Below are positions 1-8,091 of a stretch of 42,260 nucleotides of DNA, one piece after another. Source of the stretch: Chloroflexota bacterium (GTDB lineage Bacteria > Chloroflexota > Dehalococcoidia > Dehalococcoidales > JACPPQ01); NCBI GenBank assembly GCA_016190925.1, contig JACPPQ010000096.1, forward strand, positions 1 through 42,260, read 5' to 3'. The position numbers were made by a program, and so were the translations under genes. Numbering within the stretch: position 1 is the first letter of the stretch; every line of letters begins with the position of its first letter. A model generated the notes under the pieces. That model was not told the origin of the DNA. It saw nothing but the letters and a program-made list of their open reading frames with translations, and searched no databases.

Positions 1-208
1 CTCTAAATCTCCCCTTCGACTTCGCTCAGGGCAGGCTCCCCGTATCAAGTACGGGTTCACCCTGGTTCCACTGAGGTCACCACGAAGTGAACGGTTCACC
101 CCCGTATCAAGTACGGGGCAAGCTGTGAACGGGGCAGGCTTTTACGAAAGGGAGACTTGCCGTCCGTAAATTGCTCCAGCAACCAAGAATGAGTAATCCC
201 TTCAAATT
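1..208. repeat. intergenic GC-rich palindromic repeats
   Basis: No gene is supported here. The stretch holds two copies of the near-palindrome CCCCGTATCAAGTACGGG (about 38-55 and 100-117), each flanked by fragments such as CAGGGCAGGCTC and GAACGGGGCAGGC. Related units recur near 21644, 21772 and 26602, so this is a dispersed intergenic family. It follows the 3' end of hflX on the minus strand and could act as a transcription-end structure, but there is no T-tract that would make it a standard intrinsic terminator. Confidence 0.6.
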
Positions 209-1363
209 TCAAGAGCGGATAGAAGCCATTATTTTTTCAAGCAATGCGGACAGCCCCCATTTTTTAGCCGCGGAAATAAGCACGGTAACTTCACTGGTCC
301 CGGCACGCTGGTCGGACAGAAACTCTATGGCCGTTTTTTCATCCCATGTCTTACTGCTGTCAAGGAGAAGGTCGATCTTGTTCAGGGCGGTGATGCGCGG
401 CTTTTCCGCAAGGCCAAGCTCGGCGAGGATTCCTTCCACCACCTGGTGCTGCTCGGCGGCGTGGGGTGAAGTGAAATCGACCACATGTACCAGAACACTA
501 GCCTCTTCAAGCTCTTCCAGCGTGGCGCGGAATGCGGCCACCAGGGTAGGCGGCAGTTTACGTATAAACCCTACAGTGTCAGTGATAAGCACCTTCCGGT
601 TATCTGGTAGCGCCAGTTGTCTTGTCGTGGGGTCGAGTGTGGAAAAGAGTCCATCTTCAACATACGCACCGGCTTTAGTCAAGGCATTGAGCAGCGTGCT
701 TTTCCCGGCATTGGTATAGCCCACCAGAGAGACCACCGGGACGCCGCTCTTGCGACGCTTTTCGCGGTAGAGGCCGCGCTGTTTTCTCACCTGCTCAAGC
801 TGCTCTTTCAGACGGTGTATCTTCTGGCGCATGATGCGCTTGTCTGTCTCGAGCTGTGATTCGCCGGGGCCGCGGGTGCCGATGCCGCCTCCCAGCCTTT
901 CGAGGTGGCTCCACCGCCCGGCGAGCCGTGGCAGGAGATACTGATACTGCGCAAGCTCCACCTGGAGCTTACCTTCGCGGGTACGTGCACGTTTGGCAAA
1001 AATGTCCAGAATGAGAGCGGGACGGTCGATTATCTTGACTTCGAGGGCATCTTCCAGGTTCTGCTGCTGTCGCGGGGTAAGCTCATCATCAACAATGGCA
1101 ACCTCGTAGCCGAGGGAATTTTTCAGCGCTCGCAGTTCTTCTAGTTTGCCTTTTCCCAGGTAGTGTGTTGACGATGGTGATTTCATCCTCTGGATAAGCT
1201 TGCCCACCACCCGGACACCGGCGGTCTCAGCAAGCTGTGCCAGCTCTTCCAGGGTGACCTCCGCCTCCAATCCGCCTCTGGCATCTTTGCGAGCCACTGC
1301 CAGCAGGAATGCCCGCTCTGAATCTGCTCCCGTGTCCTTTGGCGCACCAGCAACCCGGTTTAT
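209..1363 (-). CDS. hflX: GTPase HflX, probable ATA start
   Basis: HflX is a ribosome-associated GTPase that splits stalled or stress-damaged 70S ribosomes. Counting from the GTG at 1297, the protein shows the HflX N-terminal domain with the conserved run ERLGGGIGTRGPGE (about 133-146), the P-loop GYTNAGKST (193-201), the G3 motif DTVGF (240-244) and the G4 motif NKID (306-309). The conserved HflX N-terminal block ERAFLLAVA lies mostly upstream of that GTG. The frame is open 22 codons further, to an in-frame TAG, and contains no ATG, GTG or TTG there. An AGGAGG (1377-1372) sits 8 nt before an ATA at 1363, so I place the start at ATA, giving about 384 residues. A sequencing error or a CTG start is the alternative. 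The enzyme identity is secure; the start is inferred. Confidence 0.93.
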   Translation of the reverse strand: MNRVAGAPKDTGADSERAFLLAVARKDARGGLEAEVTLEELAQLAETAGVRVVGKLIQRMKSPSSTHYLGKGKLEELRALKNSLGYEVAIVDDELTPRQQQNLEDALEVKIIDRPALILDIFAKRARTREGKLQVELAQYQYLLPRLAGRWSHLERLGGGIGTRGPGESQLETDKRIMRQKIHRLKEQLEQVRKQRGLYREKRRKSGVPVVSLVGYTNAGKSTLLNALTKAGAYVEDGLFSTLDPTTRQLALPDNRKVLITDTVGFIRKLPPTLVAAFRATLEELEEASVLVHVVDFTSPHAAEQHQVVEGILAELGLAEKPRITALNKIDLLLDSSKTWDEKTAIEFLSDQRAGTSEVTVLISAAKKWGLSALLEKIMASIRS

Positions 1364-1701
1364 TGAATTTGCCTCCTACGTTATGTCAAATTGAATCGAT
1401 AGGGGATTACTATAAAGTCAAAGCTCATCCGCCTCAGGCGGACTCCCGCAAGGGGCGAGGAGACCAGTTCAAATATATTCATAAACTCTCAAAGGTGAGC
1501 GGACCCGCCCTTCATTTACCTCATCTAATTCCATGTTGCAATCAAGCTGGCAGATTAGTGCAGGGCAGATGCACAGGTCCGCCAGGGGCGGATGCCACCG
1601 TTTTTCTGTGCCATCATGATAGCCAATGCGAATAAGATTTTTACCCTCGTACAGGCACGAACAGGCCCTGTCCAACCGATGTTAAGAATCGGAAGCCTAT
1701 T
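1364..1701. other. intergenic region between dapL and hflX
   Basis: About 340 bases without a convincing gene. It holds the hflX ribosome binding site at its left edge and short GC-rich repeat fragments (GGCGGACTCCCGC near 1437, GTCCGCCAGGGGCGGA near 1578). A 68-codon open frame on the minus strand has no ribosome binding site or recognisable composition, so I do not call it. No tRNA or clear terminator is visible. Confidence 0.5.
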
Positions 1702-2874
1702 TTACAGCTTTTTGCCGGCTCCCCATGCCGATAGCCGGGATAGACCCTTCACCAGTGATGCGTCCGGGATTGTCAGTGACAGGCGAATGTAACCCTCTCC
1801 GTTTGGACCATAGCCGGTGCCGGGCGTTACCACCACTCCCACCTTGTCCAGTAACTCGGTGGCAAAGCTTTTGGAGTTATAGCCAGCCGGGACCTTGGCC
1901 CATACATAGAGGCTTGCTTTGGGCGGCCTGGCTTGGAGGCCGATGCGGTTCAGCATTTCCACAACCAGGTCGCGCCGTTTCTGGTAGACATCATTATGCT
2001 GCTGGATGCAGTCCTGTGGACCGGTCAAAGCGGTGATGGCGGCTTGCTGGATAGCCTGCGCAATTCCGGAATCCAGGTTGGACTTGATGCGCATCAGGGC
2101 GTTAATCATTTCGGCATTGCCTACCGCCATCCCGATGCGCCATCCGGTCATGTTGTAGCTTTTCGAAAGGGAATGGAACTCGACTCCTATATCTTTGGCA
2201 CCGGAGGCTTGCATGAAACTGACTGGCTTATAGCCATCGTAGGCCACCTCCGAGTAAGGGCCGTCATGGCAGACCGGTATGCCGTGCTGCCTGGCAAAGG
2301 CCACTGCTTTCTCGAAGAAGCTAAGGTCGGCTACAGCGCTTGTGGGATTATTGGGATAATTGAGCCACAAGAGCTTTGCCTTGTTTAGAATATCGGAAGG
2401 AATGGCATTAAGGTCAGGCAGGAAGTTGTTCTTCTCCAGAAGGGGCAGAAAGAAGGAAGTGCCTCCGGCAAGCATGGTGCTCACCGAGTAGACCGGATAG
2501 CCGGGGTCGGGCACCAGAGCTATGTCCCCGGGGTCGATGAAACAGAATGAGATATGGCCGATGCCCTCTTTGGAACCGATGAGCGGCAGCACCTCTTTGT
2601 CCGAATCAAGTTTTACGCCGAACCTCTTCTCATACCATGTGGCGATGGTCTTGCGCAGTTCCGGCAGTCCCTCCGATTCCGGGTAGCGGTGGTTGGCAGG
2701 GTCGTGCGCTGCCTGGCAAAGGCTCTCGATGATGTGGGAAGGCGTCGGTATATCGGGGTCTCCGATGCCGAAGCTGACTACTTCCTCGCCTCTGGCCTTC
2801 TTCTCCGCAATTTTCTTGCTGATTTCCACGAACAGATATGGGGGCAGGTTCTCGACACGTTTAGAGACTCTCAT
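1702..2874 (-). CDS. dapL: LL-diaminopimelate aminotransferase
   Basis: This PLP enzyme of aminotransferase class I/II fits DapL, which converts tetrahydrodipicolinate plus glutamate directly to LL-diaminopimelate for lysine and peptidoglycan. The 390 residues match the family length. Visible are the N-terminal [10 protein letters not shown] (36-45), NYPNNPTS (172-179), the PLP-lysine motif [12 protein letters not shown] with K238, and a C-terminal arginine motif GYIRLSLT. It lies about 160 bp downstream of dapF on the same strand. The enzyme after it in the pathway, epimerase DapF, is its neighbour, which supports the DapL assignment over a generic aspartate aminotransferase. A DapA-family protein at 19.5-20.5 kb is not adjacent and looks divergent. 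Confidence 0.88.
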   Translation of the reverse strand: MRVSKRVENLPPYLFVEISKKIAEKKARGEEVVSFGIGDPDIPTPSHIIESLCQAAHDPANHRYPESEGLPELRKTIATWYEKRFGVKLDSDKEVLPLIGSKEGIGHISFCFIDPGDIALVPDPGYPVYSVSTMLAGGTSFFLPLLEKNNFLPDLNAIPSDILNKAKLLWLNYPNNPTSAVADLSFFEKAVAFARQHGIPVCHDGPYSEVAYDGYKPVSFMQASGAKDIGVEFHSLSKSYNMTGWRIGMAVGNAEMINALMRIKSNLDSGIAQAIQQAAITALTGPQDCIQQHNDVYQKRRDLVVEMLNRIGLQARPPKASLYVWAKVPAGYNSKSFATELLDKVGVVVTPGTGYGPNGEGYIRLSLTIPDASLVKGLSRLSAWGAGKKL

Positions 2875-2929
2875 CCTTTTTGCACCTCAGTTGAATAATG
2901 TGTACCTCGGGAATTCATTGAGTATGTGA

Positions 2930-2975
2930 GGTGAATTCCCCCTCACTCTAACTCTCCCACTCTGGGGAGAGAGCA
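2930..2975. other. hairpin between dapF and dapL
   Basis: The segment contains CTCTCCC-ACTCTG-GGGAGAG, a stem of about 7 bp, and a GAATTC direct repeat next to it. It sits in the 160-bp spacer between dapF and dapL. It has no U-tract on the minus strand, so it may be an RNA-processing or pausing structure, or simply a small repeat. Confidence 0.35.
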
Positions 2976-3034
2976 TACTTAAGCAACGTATCCCCAAAGC
3001 AGGACACCAGGATTAATTTTATACTTTGCATTTT

Positions 3035-3907
3035 TCACCTTGAACTTTCTGGCCATTCTCCGGTGAAGACTTCTTCGGCGGGGCCGCTCAGGAAGACTTC
3101 TCCCTTTCCGTCCCACTCCGCTACCAGCGTACCGCCTGGCAGTTTTATGTCAACTTTGTTATCGACATAGCCCAGTAGTTGCGCAACCGCTGCCACGGCA
3201 CAGGCCCCGCTCCCGCAGGCAAGCGTCTCCCCTGCTCCCCTCTCCCACACACGGGCTACTACCTGCCGCCTGTCGATAATGTTCACCACCTCGAAGTTCG
3301 TCCTTTTTGGGAAAATGGGGTGGTTCTCAACCAGTGAGCCGATATGCGACAGAGGGAACACGGAGACCGGCTTTTTCCAGAACAGCACCGCATGGGGGTT
3401 ACCCATCGAGACGAAACTTAGCATGAACTTTTCGCCGTCCACATCCACCGGATAGTTTAATATCGGTTGACCAGGCTCAAGGCTTTTTCTGCCTGACTTG
3501 ACTGCCACCGGCACTTCATCCGCGCCAAAGGCGGGCTGGCCCATGCCAATCTGGAGTTTGGTTAGCTGTTTCCCTCTCCTCAGAAACCTGACCTTTCTGA
3601 TGCCGCACAGAGTTTCCGCAGTTATCTCGCTACCACGCGTGCCGGCGAGACCCCTATCGAGGACATATTTCGCCGAGCATCTCAGGCCATTGCCGCAGGC
3701 TTCCGCCTCGGACCCGTCGGGATTGAAGATACGCATTCGGAAATCAGCTTTCTTGGAGGGCAGCACCAGCAGCAGTCCATCGGCACCCACCCCGAAGTGA
3801 CGGTTGCACATAGCCATCGCCAGCCGCGACCAGTTGCGCCTGGACTCTCCGGGTTCGAACAGCACAAAATCGTTTCCGGCTCCTTGAACTTTGGTGAACT
3901 TTATCAT
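3035..3907 (-). CDS. dapF: diaminopimelate epimerase
   Basis: DapF interconverts LL- and meso-diaminopimelate with a two-cysteine acid/base mechanism. The protein has the usual length (290 residues), starts with the family motif MIKFTKVQGAGNDF, and carries both catalytic cysteine motifs: EACGNGLRC with C71 and LACGSGACA with C231. FNPDGSEAE (61-69) and GNPHAV (169-174) are also family signatures. It lies between the selenoprotein candidate upstream (73-bp gap) and dapL downstream, all on the minus strand, so the three may share a transcript. With DapL this gives the two last specific steps to meso-diaminopimelate. Confidence 0.95.
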   Translation of the reverse strand: MIKFTKVQGAGNDFVLFEPGESRRNWSRLAMAMCNRHFGVGADGLLLVLPSKKADFRMRIFNPDGSEAEACGNGLRCSAKYVLDRGLAGTRGSEITAETLCGIRKVRFLRRGKQLTKLQIGMGQPAFGADEVPVAVKSGRKSLEPGQPILNYPVDVDGEKFMLSFVSMGNPHAVLFWKKPVSVFPLSHIGSLVENHPIFPKRTNFEVVNIIDRRQVVARVWERGAGETLACGSGACAVAAVAQLLGYVDNKVDIKLPGGTLVAEWDGKGEVFLSGPAEEVFTGEWPESSR

Positions 3908-3980
3908 CAGTACAATCTAACCCTATTAAGAATTTCAAATATTATGGCAACTGGCAACCTGAAAGTGTTAGATGATGTTG

Positions 3981-4523
3981 CTATTCCAGGTCAAGAATTA
4001 CCTCGGCGGCGAACTGCGCTATCTTGCCGGTTACATCGGCGCACTTGTGCTCTTTCTGTGTCGTCGCCTTCATATCTTCGAGCACGTTGGGGTCTCTCAT
4101 GTTCCATGTTTTTCCGTATATCTTTAGCTGAATATCCCGGCATATTGTGCTGCCGAACTCCTTTTCGACCTTATCACAGAGGAGACCGGCACGCCTCATA
4201 GTCTCCTTATAGGCCGAGGACTCACCTGATTTCTCCTGCTTATCTCTTCCATAGGCCAGTCCGATAGCCATAACTCCGGCAGACAAGGCCCCGCAAGCGC
4301 TCCTGCCGGTGCGTCCAAGTCCTCCTGATAGCCCGCTGGTCGCTTTGAACGCGGCCTCATTCTCCAGTCCCAGGTTCTGCACTAGTCCCGCTAGTGAAGC
4401 AGACGCTCAACCTCCCCAGTTCATCTCCCAGTCGTGGGCGGCCTGGTTAATCTTCTTTGCCAGCGCCCTTTTTTCCTTCCCGCTCATTTTCTCGATTCGC
4501 TCCCTTACATTCTGTGTGGCCAC
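3981..4523 (-). CDS. C-GCAxxG-C-C family redox protein with in-frame TGA (candidate selenoprotein)
   Basis: The C-terminal 133 residues belong to the small C-GCAxxG-C-C putative redox family: ATSGLSGGLGRTGRSACGAL with the CGAxxG motif, then STICRD and HKCADVTG. The family needs one further N-terminal cysteine in a G-C-A/S context. In this frame the codon at that place (4409-4407) is TGA, giving WGG-U-ASASLAGLVQNLG. The frame continues upstream without a stop to a GTG at 4523 preceded by AAAGGAGGAG (4534-4525), so Sec would be residue 39 of about 180. A SECIS-like hairpin follows the TGA at the expected distance. TGA is an ordinary stop in this genome (for example panD). NCBI naming already allows selenoprotein members in this family (from memory). 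The alternative is a pseudogene or an internal GTG start at 4382, but that would lose the conserved residue. Confidence 0.78.
4376..4409 (-). promoter_or_regulatory. bacterial SECIS-like hairpin behind in-frame TGA
   Basis: On the minus strand the TGA (4409-4407) is followed by 16 nt and then the apical loop CGGGA (4390-4386), closed by a perfect 6-bp stem CACTAG/CTAGTG (4396-4391 with 4385-4380). A lower stem TCTG/CAGA (4403-4400 with 4379-4376) is separated by a 3-nt bulge. Bacterial SECIS elements have a short stem with a G among the first two loop bases and a loop 16-37 nt after UGA; all of these hold here. The match to SelB-recognised hairpins is inferred. Confidence 0.65.
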
Positions 4524-4725
4524 ACCTCCTCCTTTCAGCTTTGAGCTTTAATTTGTCAGCTTGTAGCTTTTAGACCTCCCCGCCACTGGATTCCGGCATC
4601 CCCAGGAATGGGTTATTTGTGGGTTGGCTGATGGCACTGTCATGTCTCATGTCACAAAGATTATAACGTCAAGCTTCTCCCCGTTCAAGTTGAAAATTTT
4701 AATACACTCCAACATAGCAAATTCG

Positions 4726-5631
4726 TTAACCTTTCGGCTTATTTTGCGTTAGTATTTCATATATCCGAATGATACTCATTCTCTGTGTGCCAGGTTCGGG
4801 GTGCAACGAAGGATAGAATCCCAGGAAGGTAAGCTTGGCGGCCGCTTCTTCCTTGCTCATTCCCTGCCTGATAGCCTCCCTGACCATTTCCACAACCTTT
4901 TCAAGGAACAGGATGAACTCCCGAATCCCTTCCTTGCCGCAAACAACTCCGTGTCCGGGTACGAGCACATCTATATCCATGGCTTCAATCTTTTTCAATG
5001 ATTCTATCCAGTCCAAAGGCGAGCTATGTGCCAGAGAAGGTTGGACCCCCGTGGTGAAATTATCCCCGGCAAAGAACACTTTTTCCTCCGGTATATAAAC
5101 GCCGATGTGTCCGGGTGTATGTCCGGGCAGGTGGAGCAACTCGAAGGTATGCCTGCCTACGTAAAGTGTCAATCGCTGCGAGAAAGTGATGGTTGGCACC
5201 CGCAGCTGATAGTCCTTTGGAATCTGCAAGCCGTCCGGGTCCAACTGGCTAACCCGCAGGCGGAGGCAGTCCACCAAGCCCGCCCGCGGATTAATTCTGG
5301 TTGCCTGCTCGGCTAACTCAACGGCTACTATGCTCACCAGGGGAACAGGAGCGGTAAGCATCTCCCTGGCTTCCACATGAGACACGATTGTCCCCGGGAG
5401 AAAGTAGTTGCCTGTAATATGGTCGATATGATGGTGCGTGTTAATGAGGTAGCGCACCTCCCCTATTTTAGACAAATCTTCCCTCAACTTGACCGCGTCT
5501 GAAGGCATGTAAGGCGAATCAATAATAACTATCCCTTCCGAGGTAATCACAAAACCCGAAGTGCACCGCCGGAGTTTGGGAGGGGTGCTAAAACTGTCTT
5601 CCACATAAACATTAGATGTGATTTGTCGCAT
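4726..5631 (-). CDS. metallo-beta-lactamase-fold hydrolase
   Basis: A glyoxalase II-like metallohydrolase of about 301 residues. Counting from the ATG at 5631, which has AAGGAG 7 nt upstream, the zinc ligands are THHHIDH (H66, H68, D70, H71), LPGHTPGH (H171), FAGDN (D190) and VPGH (H227), so both metal sites are complete. The N-terminal start VYVEDSFSTPP and the unusually long insertion 100-150 do not point to a known substrate. Candidates are a thioesterase, a lactonase or a quinoprotein-relay-type hydrolase. It is divergent from the lipoprotein at 5840 and has its own predicted promoter at 5676-5704. No signal peptide, so it should be cytoplasmic. Confidence 0.82.
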   Translation of the reverse strand: MRQITSNVYVEDSFSTPPKLRRCTSGFVITSEGIVIIDSPYMPSDAVKLREDLSKIGEVRYLINTHHHIDHITGNYFLPGTIVSHVEAREMLTAPVPLVSIVAVELAEQATRINPRAGLVDCLRLRVSQLDPDGLQIPKDYQLRVPTITFSQRLTLYVGRHTFELLHLPGHTPGHIGVYIPEEKVFFAGDNFTTGVQPSLAHSSPLDWIESLKKIEAMDIDVLVPGHGVVCGKEGIREFILFLEKVVEMVREAIRQGMSKEEAAAKLTFLGFYPSLHPEPGTQRMSIIRIYEILTQNKPKG

Positions 5632-5675
5632 ATCAGTCTCCTTGTCATTAAATCGGGGCAAGAGGGTTTGACGAT

Positions 5676-5704
5676 AGTGTATCTCGAATGGGTTGACATG
5701 TCAA
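5676..5704 (-). promoter_or_regulatory. predicted promoter with palindromic operator for the metallohydrolase
   Basis: On the minus strand TTGACA (5704-5699) is followed by a 17-bp spacer and TACACT (5681-5676). The -35 box is half of a perfect 12-bp palindrome TTGACATGTCAA (5693-5704), so a dimeric repressor could cover it. The start codon at 5631 is about 40 nt beyond the predicted transcription start. Confidence 0.55.
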
Positions 5705-5839
5705 ACGTAGTCGATGTCGCTGGTTTTTAACCTCATTGCCTGTTCGTACAAGTGTATGGTACACTATTTCGATACTAAACCTCCTTGAAATACGAATGTG
5801 GAAATTTTGACTGGGGAGTCCTATCAGGGGATAGGAAGT

Positions 5840-6904
5840 ATGGGATTTAGAAAGATATTTGTCAGCATTGTTACGGTGAGTGTCCTACCGATACTGACCG
5901 CATGTTTTAACGCACCTTCAACAACTACGCTGGTTCCGGGACCAACTTCGCCGGTTAGCCAACCTCCACCTGCATCACCCCAACCACCTGTGACTTCATC
6001 CCCCTACCCGCTAACACCACTCCCCTCCCCGACTGCTGCACCATCAATAATATCTACTCCAACGGCACCTGTGCCGCCTCCGCCTGATAACCGGTTGACG
6101 CCTGTTCCACCGGTGACGGTTACACCGGCTATCCTGCCTGCATCCGGGGCTGGTTGGAGACAGACCAAGTCACCGCCCAACGGATTCGAGCAGAAAAATG
6201 TCCAGTGGATTGAAATAGATACATCGAGTAACTACAAACTGGTTGCTGCTGTTTTTCGTCCCGAAGGCACCGGCCCATTCCCGGTTATCGTACTCCTTCA
6301 CGCGAGCGCCGGCTTTACAGGACCATTCACAAAGGGCATCGGCAACCATTTCGTTCAGAACGGGTTCCTTGTGGTAGGGGGTTTATGGTTCTCCGGCCAC
6401 GCCCAAGGATGGGAAGCCCCGGGACTCATAGATTGGCCTCAAGGCCCTCCTTTCGCGGGTACGACCGATGAGGCTATCAAGTACGCTAATATTATCGTCC
6501 AAACTGCTCGCCTGTTGCCCGGGGCCGATGGAAAGCACATGGGAGTTTTTGGCACATCAAGAGGGGCAATGGCCTCAGTCCTGCTGGCTTCAACAGGTGC
6601 CGGTGTACAAGCAGTTGTTGCTGATTCCGCAAGTTACAGCCCGAAGAGCCCGATTGATAAACCGGCAATCGGGCTGGTGCAGAACATGGAGGCGCCCCTT
6701 CTGATGCTGCACGGCACCGCTGACCAGACCGCTCCCGTCCAATCCGCACGGGACTACGAAGCTGCACTGAAGAGACTTAACAAGCCATACGAGGCGCGTT
6801 ACTACGAAGGCGGGGCACACGTAGTAACCGTGCCAAGTAGTCCAAATCGTGCTGATGCGCTAGCTACCACCGTTTCCTTTCTGAAGAAGTATCTCATGCA
6901 ATAA
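5840..6904 (+). CDS. alpha/beta-hydrolase lipoprotein (dienelactone hydrolase-like)
   Basis: A predicted lipoprotein esterase or hydrolase of 354 residues. The start at 5840 follows AGGAAG; the signal peptide has n-region GFRK, a hydrophobic core and the lipobox ILTAC with C22. Residues 25-100 are a Pro/Thr/Ser-rich linker holding the enzyme away from the membrane. The catalytic domain has the nucleophile elbow GTSRG (S240), the acid HGTADQ (D295) and the base GGAH (H327), as in dienelactone hydrolase and prolyl oligopeptidase-like families. Substrate unknown. It is transcribed divergently from the metallohydrolase, and the two could share a regulated intergenic region. An upstream in-frame start at 5798 lacks a ribosome binding site. 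Confidence 0.8.
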   Translation: MGFRKIFVSIVTVSVLPILTACFNAPSTTTLVPGPTSPVSQPPPASPQPPVTSSPYPLTPLPSPTAAPSIISTPTAPVPPPPDNRLTPVPPVTVTPAILPASGAGWRQTKSPPNGFEQKNVQWIEIDTSSNYKLVAAVFRPEGTGPFPVIVLLHASAGFTGPFTKGIGNHFVQNGFLVVGGLWFSGHAQGWEAPGLIDWPQGPPFAGTTDEAIKYANIIVQTARLLPGADGKHMGVFGTSRGAMASVLLASTGAGVQAVVADSASYSPKSPIDKPAIGLVQNMEAPLLMLHGTADQTAPVQSARDYEAALKRLNKPYEARYYEGGAHVVTVPSSPNRADALATTVSFLKKYLMQ

Positions 6905-6976
6905 GTGTATTAATAATCTGCCCTTCGGGCATAATAAACATTCAAGAGTATTTTAGCTCTTTGACCTGTTCTCAAC

Positions 6977-7006
6977 TTGACAAATCCACGAAAAGCTACA
7001 TATAAT
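6977..7006 (+). promoter_or_regulatory. strong sigma-70-type promoter of the pan operon
   Basis: TTGACA at 6977-6982 and TATAAT at 7001-7006 are both perfect consensus hexamers, 18 bp apart. Transcription should begin near 7013, giving a leader of about 185 nt before the first gene. This is the best promoter match in the window. Confidence 0.8.
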
Positions 7007-7012
7007 GTGGTA

Positions 7013-7172
7013 TTAATCGATTGAGCCATCGACCAGTTTCCGGCGGTGAGCTAAGAGCAGTCGAAAACGAGTGAACCTTTAACAAGATTTGGCCGCTTGG
7101 ATCGGACGTGACCGAGACGGTGAAGATGTGTGGTTCTGCGCCCTCTCCGGTTGTGTCCGAGAGGGTTTTTTT
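7013..7172 (+). ncRNA. structured leader RNA of the pantothenate operon (pan-motif candidate)
   Basis: The untranslated leader runs from the predicted start near 7013 to an intrinsic terminator (7141-7172). It contains local hairpins: CGGT-GA-GCT-AAG-AGC-A-GTCG (about 7044-7063), a stem with unpaired adenosines, and TCGG-ACGTGA-CCGA (about 7102-7115). A cis-regulatory RNA called the pan motif, a hairpin with bulged adenosines, is known upstream of panB/panC/panD operons in Chloroflexi and some Firmicutes and Deltaproteobacteria. Context and the bulged-A stem fit, but I could not align a consensus. GAGTGAACC and GTGTGGTTCTGCG give a weak resemblance to T-box elements, which I consider less likely. 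Confidence 0.5.
7141..7172 (+). terminator. intrinsic terminator (attenuator) before panG
   Basis: CCCTCTC (7141-7147) pairs with GAGAGGG (7159-7165) around an 11-nt loop and is followed by seven T residues. It lies between the promoter and the first gene (24 nt before 7197), so it is positioned to abort transcription of the operon unless the leader refolds. Confidence 0.85.
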
Positions 7173-7196
7173 ATGCCCTTTTTGAGGATGCGATAG

Positions 7197-8075
7197 ATGA
7201 TGAAACTAGGATTTATCGGAGCCGGAACGGTGGGAACTGCCCTGGCGCACAGGCTGAATGCCGGGGGATATAAGGTTGTGGCCGTGTCCAGCCGCACTAA
7301 AGCATCGGCAGAGAAACTGGCGCAATCTATCGATGGTTGCCGGGCTTATGATGACAGCCAGGGCGTGGCCGACAATGCTGAGCTCGTTTTCATCACTACG
7401 CCGGATGCCGCTATCGGTCAGGTAGCGGCGCAGACCGTGTGGCATGCAGGGCAGAGCGTAGTACATTGCAGCGGCGCGGACTCTACACAGGTGCTTGAGC
7501 CAGCCAGCAAACCGGGCGCTGTGGTTGGCACTTTCCACCCTTTGCAGACCTTTGCCAGCGTAAGACAGGCGATTGAAAATCTCCCCGGCTCGATTTTTGG
7601 TATCGAGGCTGAAGAGCCGCTACTGGGCACACTCAAAGATATGGCTATCGCCCTCGATGGGCGCTGGGTGGAACTGGATGCCAGCGACAAGGTACTGTAC
7701 CACGCATCGGCGGTTATTGCCTGCAACTACCTGGTCACCCTGGTCAAAATGGCAACCGACCTGTGGCAGAGTTTCGGCATTTCGCCACAAGAAGCAACCA
7801 AGTCGCTACTCCCTTTGCTGCGCGGGACAATCAGCAACATCGAAGCTATCGGGCTGCCGAACTGTCTCACCGGGCCTATCGCTCGCGGGGATACCGGAAC
7901 GGTCAAAAAACACCTCGATGCGCTGGAAAGGACGGCTCCAGACCTGCTTTCAGCCTATCGCGAGCTTGGCCGCCAGACAATCCCCATAGCTTTAGCCAAA
8001 GGGAAAATTAATCAGCTTCAGGCACAGGAGCTTGAGGCGATACTACAGGAACCTGTTACCCAGAGGAATCGTTAA
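7197..8075 (+). CDS. Rossmann/DUF2520 oxidoreductase, probable ketopantoate reductase PanG-type
   Basis: A 292-residue NAD(P)-dependent oxidoreductase with an N-terminal dinucleotide motif [13 protein letters not shown] (about 5-17), followed by a helical DUF2520 domain containing [15 protein letters not shown] and [12 protein letters not shown]. It lacks the PanE signature, but proteins of this type (PanG, first shown in Francisella) reduce ketopantoate to pantoate. It leads a cluster with panD, panB and panC and no panE is present, so it would supply the one missing step. Two ATGs lie in tandem at 7197 and 7200. The operon is 16 nt ahead of panD. The function is inferred from family and context. 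Confidence 0.75.
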   Translation: MMKLGFIGAGTVGTALAHRLNAGGYKVVAVSSRTKASAEKLAQSIDGCRAYDDSQGVADNAELVFITTPDAAIGQVAAQTVWHAGQSVVHCSGADSTQVLEPASKPGAVVGTFHPLQTFASVRQAIENLPGSIFGIEAEEPLLGTLKDMAIALDGRWVELDASDKVLYHASAVIACNYLVTLVKMATDLWQSFGISPQEATKSLLPLLRGTISNIEAIGLPNCLTGPIARGDTGTVKKHLDALERTAPDLLSAYRELGRQTIPIALAKGKINQLQAQELEAILQEPVTQRNR

Positions 8076-8091
8076 AGGAGCGAGTCCCACA

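Noticed and set aside
1469-1675. 68-codon open frame on the minus strand
   Set aside because: Composed partly of dispersed repeat sequence, with no ribosome binding site or family resemblance.
7040-7145. T-box riboswitch in the pan leader
   Set aside because: GAGTGAACC and GTGTGGTTCTGCG resemble T-box motifs, but I could not pair a convincing Stem I with specifier loop, and pantothenate operons are not usual T-box targets. The pan-motif reading fits the downstream genes better.
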